Source of the DNA: Dehalococcoidia bacterium | Lineage (GTDB): Bacteria; Chloroflexota; Dehalococcoidia; Tepidiformales; Tepidiformaceae | DNA: 37,697 bases | Assembly: GCA_022451885.1 (NCBI GenBank) | Contig: JAKUNN010000030.1 | Location: 1 to 37,697, forward strand | Direction of reading: 5' to 3' | In this document: in pieces, positions 10,112-19,611 of the stretch | How positions within the stretch are numbered: position 1 is the stretch's first letter | Layout: each line of letters begins with the position of its first letter | Made by a program: the position numbers and the translations under genes | The notes under the pieces: generated by a model | The model's database searches: none | What the model was told of the DNA's origin: nothing | The model's input: the letters and a program-made list of their open reading frames with translations, nothing else

Positions 10112-11131
10112 ATGTTTCGCTCCTTACGTGTCTGGATAGGGTTTGTTTTTAGTGCTGTACTAGTGGGTTTATTCTTCACTCTTGTAGATTTGAGTGATGT
10201 GTGGAATGCATTTAAAGAGGCTAATTTTTTGTTTATGCTTCCTGCCGTAGTAATTTTGTTCATCTCTCTTTGGATACGTTGTGTTCGATGGACTTTGCTC
10301 ATGCGACCAGTTGCGGCTATTTCTGCGACCCGACTTTTCCCCTATGCGATTATCGGATACATGGCAAACAATCTTTTGCCTGCACGAATCGGAGAATTGG
10401 TGCGTGCTTGGATTCTAGGGGAGCGTGAGAGAATTCCTAAAGCAAGTGCAATTGCTACAATTGCAGTTGAGCGGCTTTTTGATGGTGGGGTTCTTGTTGT
10501 GATGTTTGTAATTACAGGTCTTTTTATTGGTTTTGAAGATGGCGCGTTACGAATTATTGGTATTGCATCAGCAATTTTGTTTGCAGTTGCGTTCATCTTT
10601 TTTTATTGGTTTACCTCAAGTCCAACACGATCACGAAGAGTAGCTGCTTGGTTTCTTTGGAAGCTACCACGTCGGGCACGTTTCTTTCTAGCACCACATG
10701 CGTCGGCATTGTTGATTGGTTTTCGGTCAGTACATAATTCATCAACTTTTTTAGCAGTTGTTTTGCTTAGTGCTATTGCGTGGACGGTCGAAGCTTCTGC
10801 TTATGCTGTGATAGGGGTAGGGTTCAAAATTGATTTAGGCTTTGGTCATTTCTTATTATTGTTATCAGCTGCGAATTTAGCGATTATCTTACCCACTTTT
10901 TTTGGGGGTACTGGACCATTTGAATGGGCTGCACGCCTTGTTCTTACAAGTGGTGGAATTGCCAGTGGAGTAGCATCGGCTTATGCATTAGTTGCGCATG
11001 CTGTTATCTTCATTCCAACAACTGTGGTCGGTCTATTACTTATGTGGATATTTGGGATACCTTTGGCTAGGCTAAGAGAATCACCCATTGAATTGGTGGA
11101 TTCTTCTAAATCAAAAAGTGTTTCTTTATGA
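10112..11131 (+). CDS. Lysylphosphatidylglycerol synthase TM / AglD-like flippase family membrane protein
   Basis: Polytopic; LPG-synthase-TM motif YMANNLLPARIGELVRAWILGERERIPKASAIATIAVERLFDG. Confidence 0.85.
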   Translation: MFRSLRVWIGFVFSAVLVGLFFTLVDLSDVWNAFKEANFLFMLPAVVILFISLWIRCVRWTLLMRPVAAISATRLFPYAIIGYMANNLLPARIGELVRAWILGERERIPKASAIATIAVERLFDGGVLVVMFVITGLFIGFEDGALRIIGIASAILFAVAFIFFYWFTSSPTRSRRVAAWFLWKLPRRARFFLAPHASALLIGFRSVHNSSTFLAVVLLSAIAWTVEASAYAVIGVGFKIDLGFGHFLLLLSAANLAIILPTFFGGTGPFEWAARLVLTSGGIASGVASAYALVAHAVIFIPTTVVGLLLMWIFGIPLARLRESPIELVDSSKSKSVSL

Positions 11132-12450
11132 GCGATTCAAATGAACAACTTAATGTTTTGGTTGTAGGTGCAGGTGCTGCGGGTTTAGCCGCTGCACGTC
11201 GCCTTCAGTCGCTTGGTCACCATGTTGAAATCTTTGAGGCACGTGATGATGTTGGCGGCCAAGTAGTTACATTCGATGTTGGTGGTGAGCCATTGGAATG
11301 TTTCTATCATCACTTGTTTACGAATGACGTTACTGCAGTCCGTTTTTTTGAGGAATTAGGACTTGGTGATCGGTTGCAGTGGTATGAGCCTTTGAATGCT
11401 CATTTTGTTAAGGATCATGCGTATCCTTTTACAACCCCCCTTGATTTACTTCGTTTTGATGCGGTTCCTTTTATTGGTCGTATTAGGCTTGGATTGTCTA
11501 GTTTATGGTTGCGTCGAAAAAGCGATTGGACTCCATATGAAGATATTACAGCTCGTGAATATCTTATTCGTGCAGTTGGAAAGGAAGCTTTTGATGCATT
11601 TTGGGGCCCCTTGTTAAAAGGAAAGTTCTCTGATTATTCGGATGATATAGGTATGGCTTGGTTGCAGTGGAAAATACGGTTGCGATTTGGTTCACGTGGT
11701 GGTCGTTTTGGCTTAAAAGAAATACTTGGTTATCCAAATGGTTCCTTTCGTCCCATATATGAAAGGTTAGCCAATGATATACGGAGCAATGGTGGAAAAA
11801 TTTATTTGAATGAGCGAGTTGAATCTGTTGTTACTGAGAACAATTGTGTGAAAGGTATCAGTTCTGGTGGAAACTTTTATCCTGCTGATAGGGTTTTGCT
11901 AACTACACCAAATCCAGTTACAAAACGTTTAGTGCCCGTATTGCCCAGTGAATATGTGGAAGTACTGGATCGTGTTCAATATCAATGGGCTTCCTGTCTA
12001 GTACTTGCACTTGATCGTCCCTTGACGGAGTACTATTGGTTAAGCATTGCCGATTCTCTACCCTTTGTTGCATGTGTTGAGCACACCAATCTCGTTCCTA
12101 AGGAGAGATATGATGGTAATCACATTGTTTATCTTTCAAATTATGTTCCGCCCGGTCACCCTCTGCTAGAAATGGATGCTGGAGAGGCTTTAAAGAATTT
12201 TGAATCAGGTATACGGCGTTTAAATCCAGAATTTGATATTTCTTGGGTTCGCGATGCTTGGTTGTTTTCTGATCCTGCCGGCCAACCAGTAATTACTACT
12301 AATTACTCAAATTCAATTCCTTCGATCGAAACTGGGGTTTCGGGACTCACACTCGCAAACACAACCCAGATTTATCCTGAAGATCGTGGTCAAAATTATA
12401 GTTTTCGTCTTGGCGAGAGAGCGGCCGAAGTTATTGATGAACGTAATTAG
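11128..12450 (+). CDS. NAD(P)/FAD-dependent oxidoreductase, amine-oxidase/protoporphyrinogen-oxidase-like
   Basis: N-terminal dinucleotide-binding VLVVGAGAAGLAAARRLQSLGHHVEIFEARDDVGG; C-terminal FAD segment; 4-nt ATGA overlap with preceding gene. Confidence 0.85.
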   Translation: MSDSNEQLNVLVVGAGAAGLAAARRLQSLGHHVEIFEARDDVGGQVVTFDVGGEPLECFYHHLFTNDVTAVRFFEELGLGDRLQWYEPLNAHFVKDHAYPFTTPLDLLRFDAVPFIGRIRLGLSSLWLRRKSDWTPYEDITAREYLIRAVGKEAFDAFWGPLLKGKFSDYSDDIGMAWLQWKIRLRFGSRGGRFGLKEILGYPNGSFRPIYERLANDIRSNGGKIYLNERVESVVTENNCVKGISSGGNFYPADRVLLTTPNPVTKRLVPVLPSEYVEVLDRVQYQWASCLVLALDRPLTEYYWLSIADSLPFVACVEHTNLVPKERYDGNHIVYLSNYVPPGHPLLEMDAGEALKNFESGIRRLNPEFDISWVRDAWLFSDPAGQPVITTNYSNSIPSIETGVSGLTLANTTQIYPEDRGQNYSFRLGERAAEVIDERN

Positions 12451-12479
12451 AGGTTGATATAAAGTAGCTGCGAGCGACA

Positions 12480-12974
12480 ATGAGTAATCAAAAAAATACT
12501 GACCAACCGAAAATGCGAGAACTTCGTGAGTTTGTTTCCAATTATTCTTTTGAGAGAGGACATTTGTTACCTGCGCTTTTGGATTTGCAAAAGGAATATG
12601 GATATGTTTCAAAGGATGCAATAGAAGCCGTTGCTCGTCAGTTTCGTACTTCAACTGCACTTATTTATGGAGCGATAACATTTTACTCCGATATTCGTAC
12701 TGAACCGCCCCCCGATCGGGAAATTGTTTGGTGTAGTGGTCCTGCATGTCGAATTTCTGGCGGTGATCGTGTTAGGCAGGCAATTGAACATACATTAAAT
12801 TTATCTATAGACAGTCAGACTTCAGATGGGAGTTATGGTTTTCAGCTAGGGCAATGTAACGGTACTTGTAGTCAGGCTCCTCAAATTTGGGTTGATGGAC
12901 AGGTTTGTGGAAAGTTGTCCATTTCTGATGCTATTCGCATTGCCCGGGATATAAGAGGGGATAGTAATAAATGA
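12480..12974 (+). CDS. NuoE/HoxE-like NADH dehydrogenase 24 kDa subunit, [2Fe-2S] thioredoxin-fold
   Basis: LLPALLDLQKEYGYVSKDAIEAVARQF and CSGPAC...CNGTC ligand pattern (C-x4-C, C-x3-C). Confidence 0.9.
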   Translation: MSNQKNTDQPKMRELREFVSNYSFERGHLLPALLDLQKEYGYVSKDAIEAVARQFRTSTALIYGAITFYSDIRTEPPPDREIVWCSGPACRISGGDRVRQAIEHTLNLSIDSQTSDGSYGFQLGQCNGTCSQAPQIWVDGQVCGKLSISDAIRIARDIRGDSNK

Positions 12975-14857
12975 GTACTGCTGAAAAAGTTACTGGATTA
13001 ATAAATGCAGCACGTGATCAATGGGAAGATGAGCGTGCAGATGGGCGTCAGGTAATAACGGTTTGTCTCGATACTTCTTCACTTGCTGCTGGTGTGCAGT
13101 CTACTTTGGACTCGCTTCGAGCCGAGATTGAACGTTTGGGCCATGATGTAATCATTCGTACTTCGGGCTCTTGGGGATTTTGTTGGCTTGAGCCAACAGT
13201 TTCGGTTCGCTCTGCCGGGGGAGGCTTAACTGTTCTTTACCATTCAGTTACTGAAGATCGCGTAGAGGAATTTGTCCAACGGACTATTGTACAGGGTGAA
13301 ACGATGCCGGAACTAGCTTTGGGTATCGTTGAGGGAAATGCTACTGAGGAGATTGGCCACTTGTCAGATCACCCATTCATGCAAGGCCAAATTCGTCGCC
13401 TTATGGAAAGAAGTGGACAAATTGATCCTGAAAATATCAATCACTATTTAGCATTAGGTGGTTATGAAGGTTTTGCAAAAGCCTTGACGCAAACTGATGA
13501 GCAAATTATCGAAGAAATGCTAAATTCAGGTTTAGGTGGACGTGGAGGTGGAGGTTTCCCCGCTGGTCGAAAATGGGATTTCCTGCGTACTGCGACCGCT
13601 GATCCTCGCTACTTGGTTTGTAACGCTGATGAAGGTGACCCTGGTGCTTGGGTAAATCGTATTCTTTTAGAAGGTGATCCACATCTAATAGTAGAAGGTA
13701 TGTTAATCGCAGCATTAGCGACGGGTTCTATAGAGGGATATATATATATTAGGCATGAGTACCCACTAGCAATTCAGCGTATGCAAACAGCAGTAGATCA
13801 GGCACGTGAAGTTGGGTTACTGGGTCCGGATGCTCTTGGTGATGGTCGTCCCTTTGAATTAGTAGTTTTCGCTGGTGCTGGTTCCTATGTCTGTGGTGAA
13901 GAAACAGGCCTTATGAGTAGTATTGATGGTTATCGGGGTATGCCTCGCATCCGTCCTCCTTTTCCTGCACAGGCCGGTCTTTGGAATAAACCCTCGAATG
14001 TTAATAATGTCGAGACCTATGCAAACGCACCTCTCATTTTTAAAAATGGTTCCGAGTGGTGGTCTTCAGTAAGCAGCGCGGAAGAAAAAGGGACCAAAAT
14101 GTTTACTCTTTCAGGAGCAGTAAATCAGGCGTGTTGTGTCGAGGTTCCATTTGGTATAAGTGTAAGAGAATTGATGGAACACTATGGCGGTGGTCTTCAG
14201 AATGATGCTGAACTTAAGGGTTATCAGCCCGGGGGACCACTCTCCGGTTTACTTCCTGCAGGCGAAATTGATTTGCCGTTAGCGTTATCGCCATTTAGAG
14301 AGCGAGGGATGTTTTTAGGTTCAGGAGGTATTGTATTTTTTGATCAATCGACTAGTGTCCTCGATTTGTGTACGTACTTTTTGGATTTTTGTGAAGATGA
14401 GTCGTGCGGTAGATGTACTACGTGTTTCCAAGGCACACAGAGAGCGCTAGAGATACTTCGTCGAATTGGGCAAGGTGGTGGACGTGAGTCGGATTATGAA
14501 AAATTAAATGATTTGATACAGGCCTTGAGGTGGTCTAACTGTTTGCATGGTCAGTTTGCTCCCACTTCTGTCAAACTAGCTTTAAATTATTTTCGTGATG
14601 AATTTGAGATTTTAATTAAAGAGCAACGGGACCCAACTCAATCACTACCAGGATTAATTCAATATCAAATTAAAGACTCAACAGCTTCTGAGCTTGAGGT
14701 TGCAAGTGAATTGTGCCCAACTGATGCCATTGTAAGAAACAATCTTGGATGGAAAATTGATGATGCTGCTTGTATAAGATGTGATGCTTGCCGAGAAGTG
14801 GCCCCGCTAGCAATAGAGGTACGAGATCGCTTTGAAATCCCACTTCTTACACAATAG
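12971..14857 (+). CDS. NuoF/HoxF-like NADH-binding diaphorase subunit with extra N-terminal thioredoxin-like and C-terminal ferredoxin-like parts
   Basis: GLGGRGGGGFPAGRKW, NADEGDPGAW, CGEETGLMSSIDGYRGMPRIRPPFPAQ, SCGRCTTCFQG...NCLHG; C-terminal CPTDAI...CIRCDAC. Confidence 0.93.
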   Translation: MSTAEKVTGLINAARDQWEDERADGRQVITVCLDTSSLAAGVQSTLDSLRAEIERLGHDVIIRTSGSWGFCWLEPTVSVRSAGGGLTVLYHSVTEDRVEEFVQRTIVQGETMPELALGIVEGNATEEIGHLSDHPFMQGQIRRLMERSGQIDPENINHYLALGGYEGFAKALTQTDEQIIEEMLNSGLGGRGGGGFPAGRKWDFLRTATADPRYLVCNADEGDPGAWVNRILLEGDPHLIVEGMLIAALATGSIEGYIYIRHEYPLAIQRMQTAVDQAREVGLLGPDALGDGRPFELVVFAGAGSYVCGEETGLMSSIDGYRGMPRIRPPFPAQAGLWNKPSNVNNVETYANAPLIFKNGSEWWSSVSSAEEKGTKMFTLSGAVNQACCVEVPFGISVRELMEHYGGGLQNDAELKGYQPGGPLSGLLPAGEIDLPLALSPFRERGMFLGSGGIVFFDQSTSVLDLCTYFLDFCEDESCGRCTTCFQGTQRALEILRRIGQGGGRESDYEKLNDLIQALRWSNCLHGQFAPTSVKLALNYFRDEFEILIKEQRDPTQSLPGLIQYQIKDSTASELEVASELCPTDAIVRNNLGWKIDDAACIRCDACREVAPLAIEVRDRFEIPLLTQ

Positions 14858-15200
14858 CCCACAGAAAGTTACAATCCGCTATGACGCAGAATGCGTCCTC
14901 TGTTCCTTTGCGATAAAAAGCTTAACTAGGCGTGATGTAGATAACCTAATTGCAGCTGAAGGTTTGCCAAATAATATAGATATTTGTGATAGGCAATTAG
15001 AATTTGAGATACACAATCAGGAAAAAGTATTTGGATTTTCTGCTATCCTCGCTGCTCTAAATTGTTTAGGGTATCGACGTACTGTTCGAGTCCTCAATGT
15101 ATGGCCTGTAAGAAGCCTTGTGAAAATGGTTTATAAATTTTTTTCTACATATCGATATCGATTTCAATTTTTAAAAAGTTTTCTTAAGGTGTTTGCGTAA
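14832..15200 (+). CDS. DCC / DUF393-family thiol-disulfide oxidoreductase-like protein
   Basis: IRYDAECVLCSFAIKSLTRRD matches the D-x-x-C-x2-C pattern of the DCC family; TTG start overlapping the nuoF-like 3' end. Confidence 0.7.
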   Translation: MKSHFLHNSPQKVTIRYDAECVLCSFAIKSLTRRDVDNLIAAEGLPNNIDICDRQLEFEIHNQEKVFGFSAILAALNCLGYRRTVRVLNVWPVRSLVKMVYKFFSTYRYRFQFLKSFLKVFA

Positions 15201-15221
15201 AGTTGGTTTTTAAGAGGGCGT

Positions 15222-15326
15222 ATGACAGAAGTTTCAGGACTTAAAAAGTTGGTTTCCGCGCAGATAACTTCACGTTCTATACTTTCACCGTGTCTACACC
15301 AATTCGTCAGCAATATCTCGCGTTAA
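15222..15326 (+). CDS. Possible 34-aa leader/upstream ORF overlapping mutS start
   Basis: ATG...TAA encoding MTEVSGLKKLVSAQITSRSILSPCLHQFVSNISR; AAGAGGG just upstream; no homology recognised. Confidence 0.25.
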   Translation: MTEVSGLKKLVSAQITSRSILSPCLHQFVSNISR

Positions 15327-17839
15327 AAGAAAAGCACCAAGATTCAATCTTGTTTTTTAGATTGGGTGATTTCTATGAAACTTTTGATGAGGATGCTGAA
15401 CTTGTTTCCAACGCTTTAGGAATTGTTTTGACATCAAAACCTATGGGTAAGGGTATTCGTGTTCCGTTGGCAGGAGTTCCGTTCCATAGCATGGAAACGC
15501 ATGTGGGAAAGCTTGTTGAACTTGGCCATAAGGTAGCTATTTGTGAACAAATGGCTGATCCAAGCAGTGTTAAAGGACTTGTTCCGAGAGATGTAGTACG
15601 AATTGTCACTGCGGGTACTATTACCAATGAAGCTGCTCTACTGCGAGATAGGCCTTCGTATTTGGCTGTGTTACTTGAACGCGATAGTAATGTAGGTTTT
15701 GTGGTTGCGGATATAGCTACTGGCGATGTTCGTTTTAGTGAGATTGATCAAGCAGCTTTAGAAATAAGTTCTTTTAATCCTGCCGAGTTACTTGTTGAGG
15801 AGGAATCAATTGCTCCTCCTGGCTTTGCTTCAGTACTTGTGCCGAGACCCGTTATACACTTTGCAGTTGCACAAAAGATCGTAGCGAAGCAATTCGGGAA
15901 AATTGCACTAGAAATTATAAGTGGCAACCAAGCTGTTACTGTTGCGCTAGGCCAATTGATTCGGTATCTCGAGGAAGTTTATCCTGCCTCTTTAGGTGCT
16001 TTGCAGCGAATAAGACCTCTTGCTAGCGATACGATATTGGGCATAGACCGTCGAACGCTTACAAATCTTGATGTTTTACCCAGTGAAAACAAACATTCGC
16101 TCTATGCTGTTCTTAATAAGACATCCACCGCTATGGGGGCTAGATTGTTACGCCAATGGTTAACACGACCATTGAGAGATGCGAAGTTGTTAGCGGAGAG
16201 GCATGATTCTGTAGAGTGGGCTTTTAACAACCAAATTAAACGTGCTCAGTTAATTTCGCTTTTGAAACAGGTTGATGATCTTGCACGTATTTGTGGCCGT
16301 GTTGGAGCTGGGGCAGTTTCTCCAAAAGACCTAAGCTCTCTCCGTAAAGGTTTGCTGGTTGCCTGTAAAGTAGTTCCGCATTTAGAAGAGCCTTTATCAC
16401 CTAAACTCCTTAGTAATTTAGTTTCCGTTTTAAATGATGCAAATATCCCTTTGTCTAAGTTGGAAAAAATTCTTATAACGGACCCGCCTTCTAATTTTGA
16501 TGAAGGTGGAGTTATTGCTGATGGATATGACTCTGAGCTAGATGCGTTACGTTTTGATGTGACAGAAGCTCGTGGTTTTCTAGCTAACTTGGAGGTAAAG
16601 GAACAAGAGCGAACAGGAATCAAAAACTTGAAGGTTGGGCAAAATAAAATTTATGGATATTACCTCGAGGTTTCCGCGTCAAACATTAATAAAGTTCCGA
16701 AAGATTTTCAGCGGCGTCAAACGTTAGTTGGAGGTGAAAGATATGTGACTGAGGAACTTAAACTCCATGAAGCTAGACTTATCACTGCACTCGATCGTCT
16801 GGTTTCCCGAGAAAAAGAAATTTTTGAAAAACTGGTTGTTTTCCTAAAAGATTCGCTTGAGGATTTGCAAGGTATCAGTGAAGCTCTTGCAACAATCGAT
16901 GTTGTTTTGTCCCTTGCTGAGATAGCTGTAATAAAAGGTTACGTGCGGCCAGTATGTAGTGAAGGCACTGACCTTATGATTGAGCGAGGTCGCCATCCAG
17001 TAGTCGAAGATATTCAATCTGTCGGGTCTTTTATCTCCAACGATTGTTTTTTTGTAGAAAAGAAACGTATTTTGGTTTTGACGGGGCCTAATATGAGCGG
17101 TAAATCAACATATTTAAGGCAAGTCGCACTAATTGTCTTAATGGCTCAGATGGGTTCATTTGTTCCTGCTGAACACGCAGAATTACCTTTTGTCGATCGT
17201 ATTTTTACTCGAATTGGAGCACAAGATGATCTGGCCGCAGGGCAATCAACTTTTATGGTTGAAATGCTTGAAACTGCCCAGATACTACATCAGGCAACTT
17301 CGAGATCCTTGGTTATTTTGGATGAAGTAGGTCGTGGGACTAGTACATTTGATGGCCTTGCAATAGCTCATGCAGTGCTGGAGTCACTACATGAGCATCC
17401 TGGTGGAGCACCTATTACGCTTTTTGCCACTCATTATCATGAATTGACTACGGTTGCTGATTCACTTGCAAATGCAGAAAATGCGCACGTTACCGTTCAA
17501 GATGAGGGGCAAGAAATTGTATTTGAGCATCGAATTAGTCCTGGTCCAAGTGATCGTTCTTATGGAGTGCACGTTGCCAAATTGGCAGGGTTACCAAATG
17601 AAGTAATTGCTCGTGCGGAAATACTCCTTAGTCAACTTGAGTCTTTGCCAAAAAAAATCCCAGTTCAATCAGAATTATTTCGAAGCGAACTCGAAAAATT
17701 TGAACTTTTACGAACTAAAGATTCACACTTGGAGCAAGAGCTTAATTCTTTGGATATCAATTTACTAACACCTCTTGAGGCTCTTAATAAATTAAGCGAA
17801 CTTCAGAAGAAAGTTAGCGATATAGAGCCTAAGATATGA
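15290..17839 (+). CDS. mutS: DNA mismatch repair protein MutS
   Basis: TPIRQQYLALKEKHQDSILFFRLGDFYETF; Walker A TGPNMSGKSTYLRQVALIVLMAQMGSFVPA; DEVGRGTSTFDGLAIAHA; GTG start. Confidence 0.98.
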   Translation: MSTPIRQQYLALKEKHQDSILFFRLGDFYETFDEDAELVSNALGIVLTSKPMGKGIRVPLAGVPFHSMETHVGKLVELGHKVAICEQMADPSSVKGLVPRDVVRIVTAGTITNEAALLRDRPSYLAVLLERDSNVGFVVADIATGDVRFSEIDQAALEISSFNPAELLVEEESIAPPGFASVLVPRPVIHFAVAQKIVAKQFGKIALEIISGNQAVTVALGQLIRYLEEVYPASLGALQRIRPLASDTILGIDRRTLTNLDVLPSENKHSLYAVLNKTSTAMGARLLRQWLTRPLRDAKLLAERHDSVEWAFNNQIKRAQLISLLKQVDDLARICGRVGAGAVSPKDLSSLRKGLLVACKVVPHLEEPLSPKLLSNLVSVLNDANIPLSKLEKILITDPPSNFDEGGVIADGYDSELDALRFDVTEARGFLANLEVKEQERTGIKNLKVGQNKIYGYYLEVSASNINKVPKDFQRRQTLVGGERYVTEELKLHEARLITALDRLVSREKEIFEKLVVFLKDSLEDLQGISEALATIDVVLSLAEIAVIKGYVRPVCSEGTDLMIERGRHPVVEDIQSVGSFISNDCFFVEKKRILVLTGPNMSGKSTYLRQVALIVLMAQMGSFVPAEHAELPFVDRIFTRIGAQDDLAAGQSTFMVEMLETAQILHQATSRSLVILDEVGRGTSTFDGLAIAHAVLESLHEHPGGAPITLFATHYHELTTVADSLANAENAHVTVQDEGQEIVFEHRISPGPSDRSYGVHVAKLAGLPNEVIARAEILLSQLESLPKKIPVQSELFRSELEKFELLRTKDSHLEQELNSLDINLLTPLEALNKLSELQKKVSDIEPKI

Positions 17840-19548
17840 GCCCGGAAATACATCTACTCGATCGTGATGTTGCTGCAAGGATTGCAGCCGGTGAAGTAAT
17901 TGAAAGGCCAGCTTCGGTTGTTCGGGAAGTGATTGATAATTCAATTGATGCCGGAGCTAGCCGGATCTCAATAGTATTGGAAGCAGGTGGCTTGTCAGAG
18001 ATCCGGATTACAGATAATGGGAGAGGGATTAAGTCTGATCAGATTGAGCTTGCATTTCATCGTCATGCAACAAGCAAGATTACTACTTCCAATGATTTGA
18101 GAACTATTCAAACATTGGGTTTTCGTGGTGAGGCACTCCCAGCTATAGCTGCAGCTGCAGAAGTTGAGATCATCTCTTGTACAACCGGTCAATCAGTTGG
18201 TGTTTCTGCGCATTTTGATGGAGGTGAACTTTTGGATACAGCAAAAGTTCCGACTGCAGAGGGTACAACTTTGGTTGTTAGGAATCTGTTTGAACATCTC
18301 CCCGCGAGGAAAAAATTTCTTGGTTCTGCATCAGCGGAGGGGCGACAAATTACTTCGCTCGTCTCTCATTATGCCTTAGCTTATCCAGGAATAGCTTTCT
18401 CTTTTAAAAATGGGCGGCGTGAAATTCATACAAGTGGTGATGGTGCACTCCGTCATGCTTTTTCCTCAGTTTATGGTGCGGATGATGGTGAAAACATGTT
18501 GCAAATTTCGTTGCAAGAAGGAGGTGTAGATGTAGCTGGTCTCGCGGGTCCTTCATCGATGAATCGTGCTAATAGATCTGGGATATCAATTTTTATTAAT
18601 GGCCGATGGGTACAAAGTCCACGATTACGTTTTGCCGTCGCAGAAGCTTACCAATCACAACTACCTCGTGGCCGATTCCCAGTCGTAATGCTCAAGCTCT
18701 CAATACCGAGTGAGGAGGTTGATGTAAATGTCCACCCTGCGAAGGCAGAGGTTCGCTTACGAGATGAGCGGGAAATTACTAGCATGGTTTTTCGAGCACT
18801 TCAAAATGCATTGGATAGTGCACCGCCATCACCCTTTTTCCTTGATCGTTCTAAGGATATGAATGTTAATCCGCTCCTTCGAGAGCGTTTGACTGCGGAA
18901 GATGGTAAAAATGCTGTGTTTTCGCAGCTTGAAACTAAGGAGGGTTTACCTGTCCAAAGCAACCGAATCAGCCAGCGTGAATTGTTACCTTGGTTACGTG
19001 TGATAGGGCAGTTAGCCACCACCTATATTTTGACAGAAGGGCCCGATGCTTTGTATTTATTAGATCAGCATGCAGCTCATGAAAGAGTGAGGTATGAACT
19101 CCTTCTAAAGTCTACTAAATCACCTAGTTCGCAGGCTTTGTTTGAGCCTGTAGTAGTTAATCTTCCTGCAGAACACCTTGAAATTTTAGATGAACATAAA
19201 GATAATTTTAAGTTGCTCGGATTTGATATCGAATCATTTGGAGGGAATGCATGTATTGTTCGGGCACTGCCACCTGAGACAGGCAGGCTGGATACGGTGA
19301 CAATTATCCACAATTTATTTGAGAAGCTATCTGGTGAACAACGTCTTTCGGATCCATTCGATAGAGTTGTAGCTTCTGTTGCTTGCCATAGCAGTGTTCG
19401 GGCAGGAAAAAAGCTAAGTATGTCTGAAATGGAACGTTTGATAGATGACCTTCATAAAACTGATTTCCCAAGAACATGTCCTCATGGCCGACCAACGCTC
19501 ATGCAAATTGAGATAGAGAAGATAGAAAGGCAATTTTTAAGGCGTTAG
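17836..19548 (+). CDS. mutL: DNA mismatch repair protein MutL
   Basis: IAAGEVIERPASVVREVIDNSIDAGA, ITDNGRGI, HATSKI, LGFRGEALPAIAAAAEVE; ATGA overlap with mutS. Confidence 0.97.
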   Translation: MSPEIHLLDRDVAARIAAGEVIERPASVVREVIDNSIDAGASRISIVLEAGGLSEIRITDNGRGIKSDQIELAFHRHATSKITTSNDLRTIQTLGFRGEALPAIAAAAEVEIISCTTGQSVGVSAHFDGGELLDTAKVPTAEGTTLVVRNLFEHLPARKKFLGSASAEGRQITSLVSHYALAYPGIAFSFKNGRREIHTSGDGALRHAFSSVYGADDGENMLQISLQEGGVDVAGLAGPSSMNRANRSGISIFINGRWVQSPRLRFAVAEAYQSQLPRGRFPVVMLKLSIPSEEVDVNVHPAKAEVRLRDEREITSMVFRALQNALDSAPPSPFFLDRSKDMNVNPLLRERLTAEDGKNAVFSQLETKEGLPVQSNRISQRELLPWLRVIGQLATTYILTEGPDALYLLDQHAAHERVRYELLLKSTKSPSSQALFEPVVVNLPAEHLEILDEHKDNFKLLGFDIESFGGNACIVRALPPETGRLDTVTIIHNLFEKLSGEQRLSDPFDRVVASVACHSSVRAGKKLSMSEMERLIDDLHKTDFPRTCPHGRPTLMQIEIEKIERQFLRR

Positions 19549-19611
19549 AAGTCGCTCGTATGGCGCTGATAACTGATGCTTTAAGTAGGATAACTGTAGG
19601 GTTTGGTTTTT

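Noticed and set aside
19568-19596. Two GATAACTG copies 21 bp apart upstream of xerC/D
   Set aside because: Short 8-mer repeat in AT-rich DNA; spacing is suggestive but too weak without conservation data.
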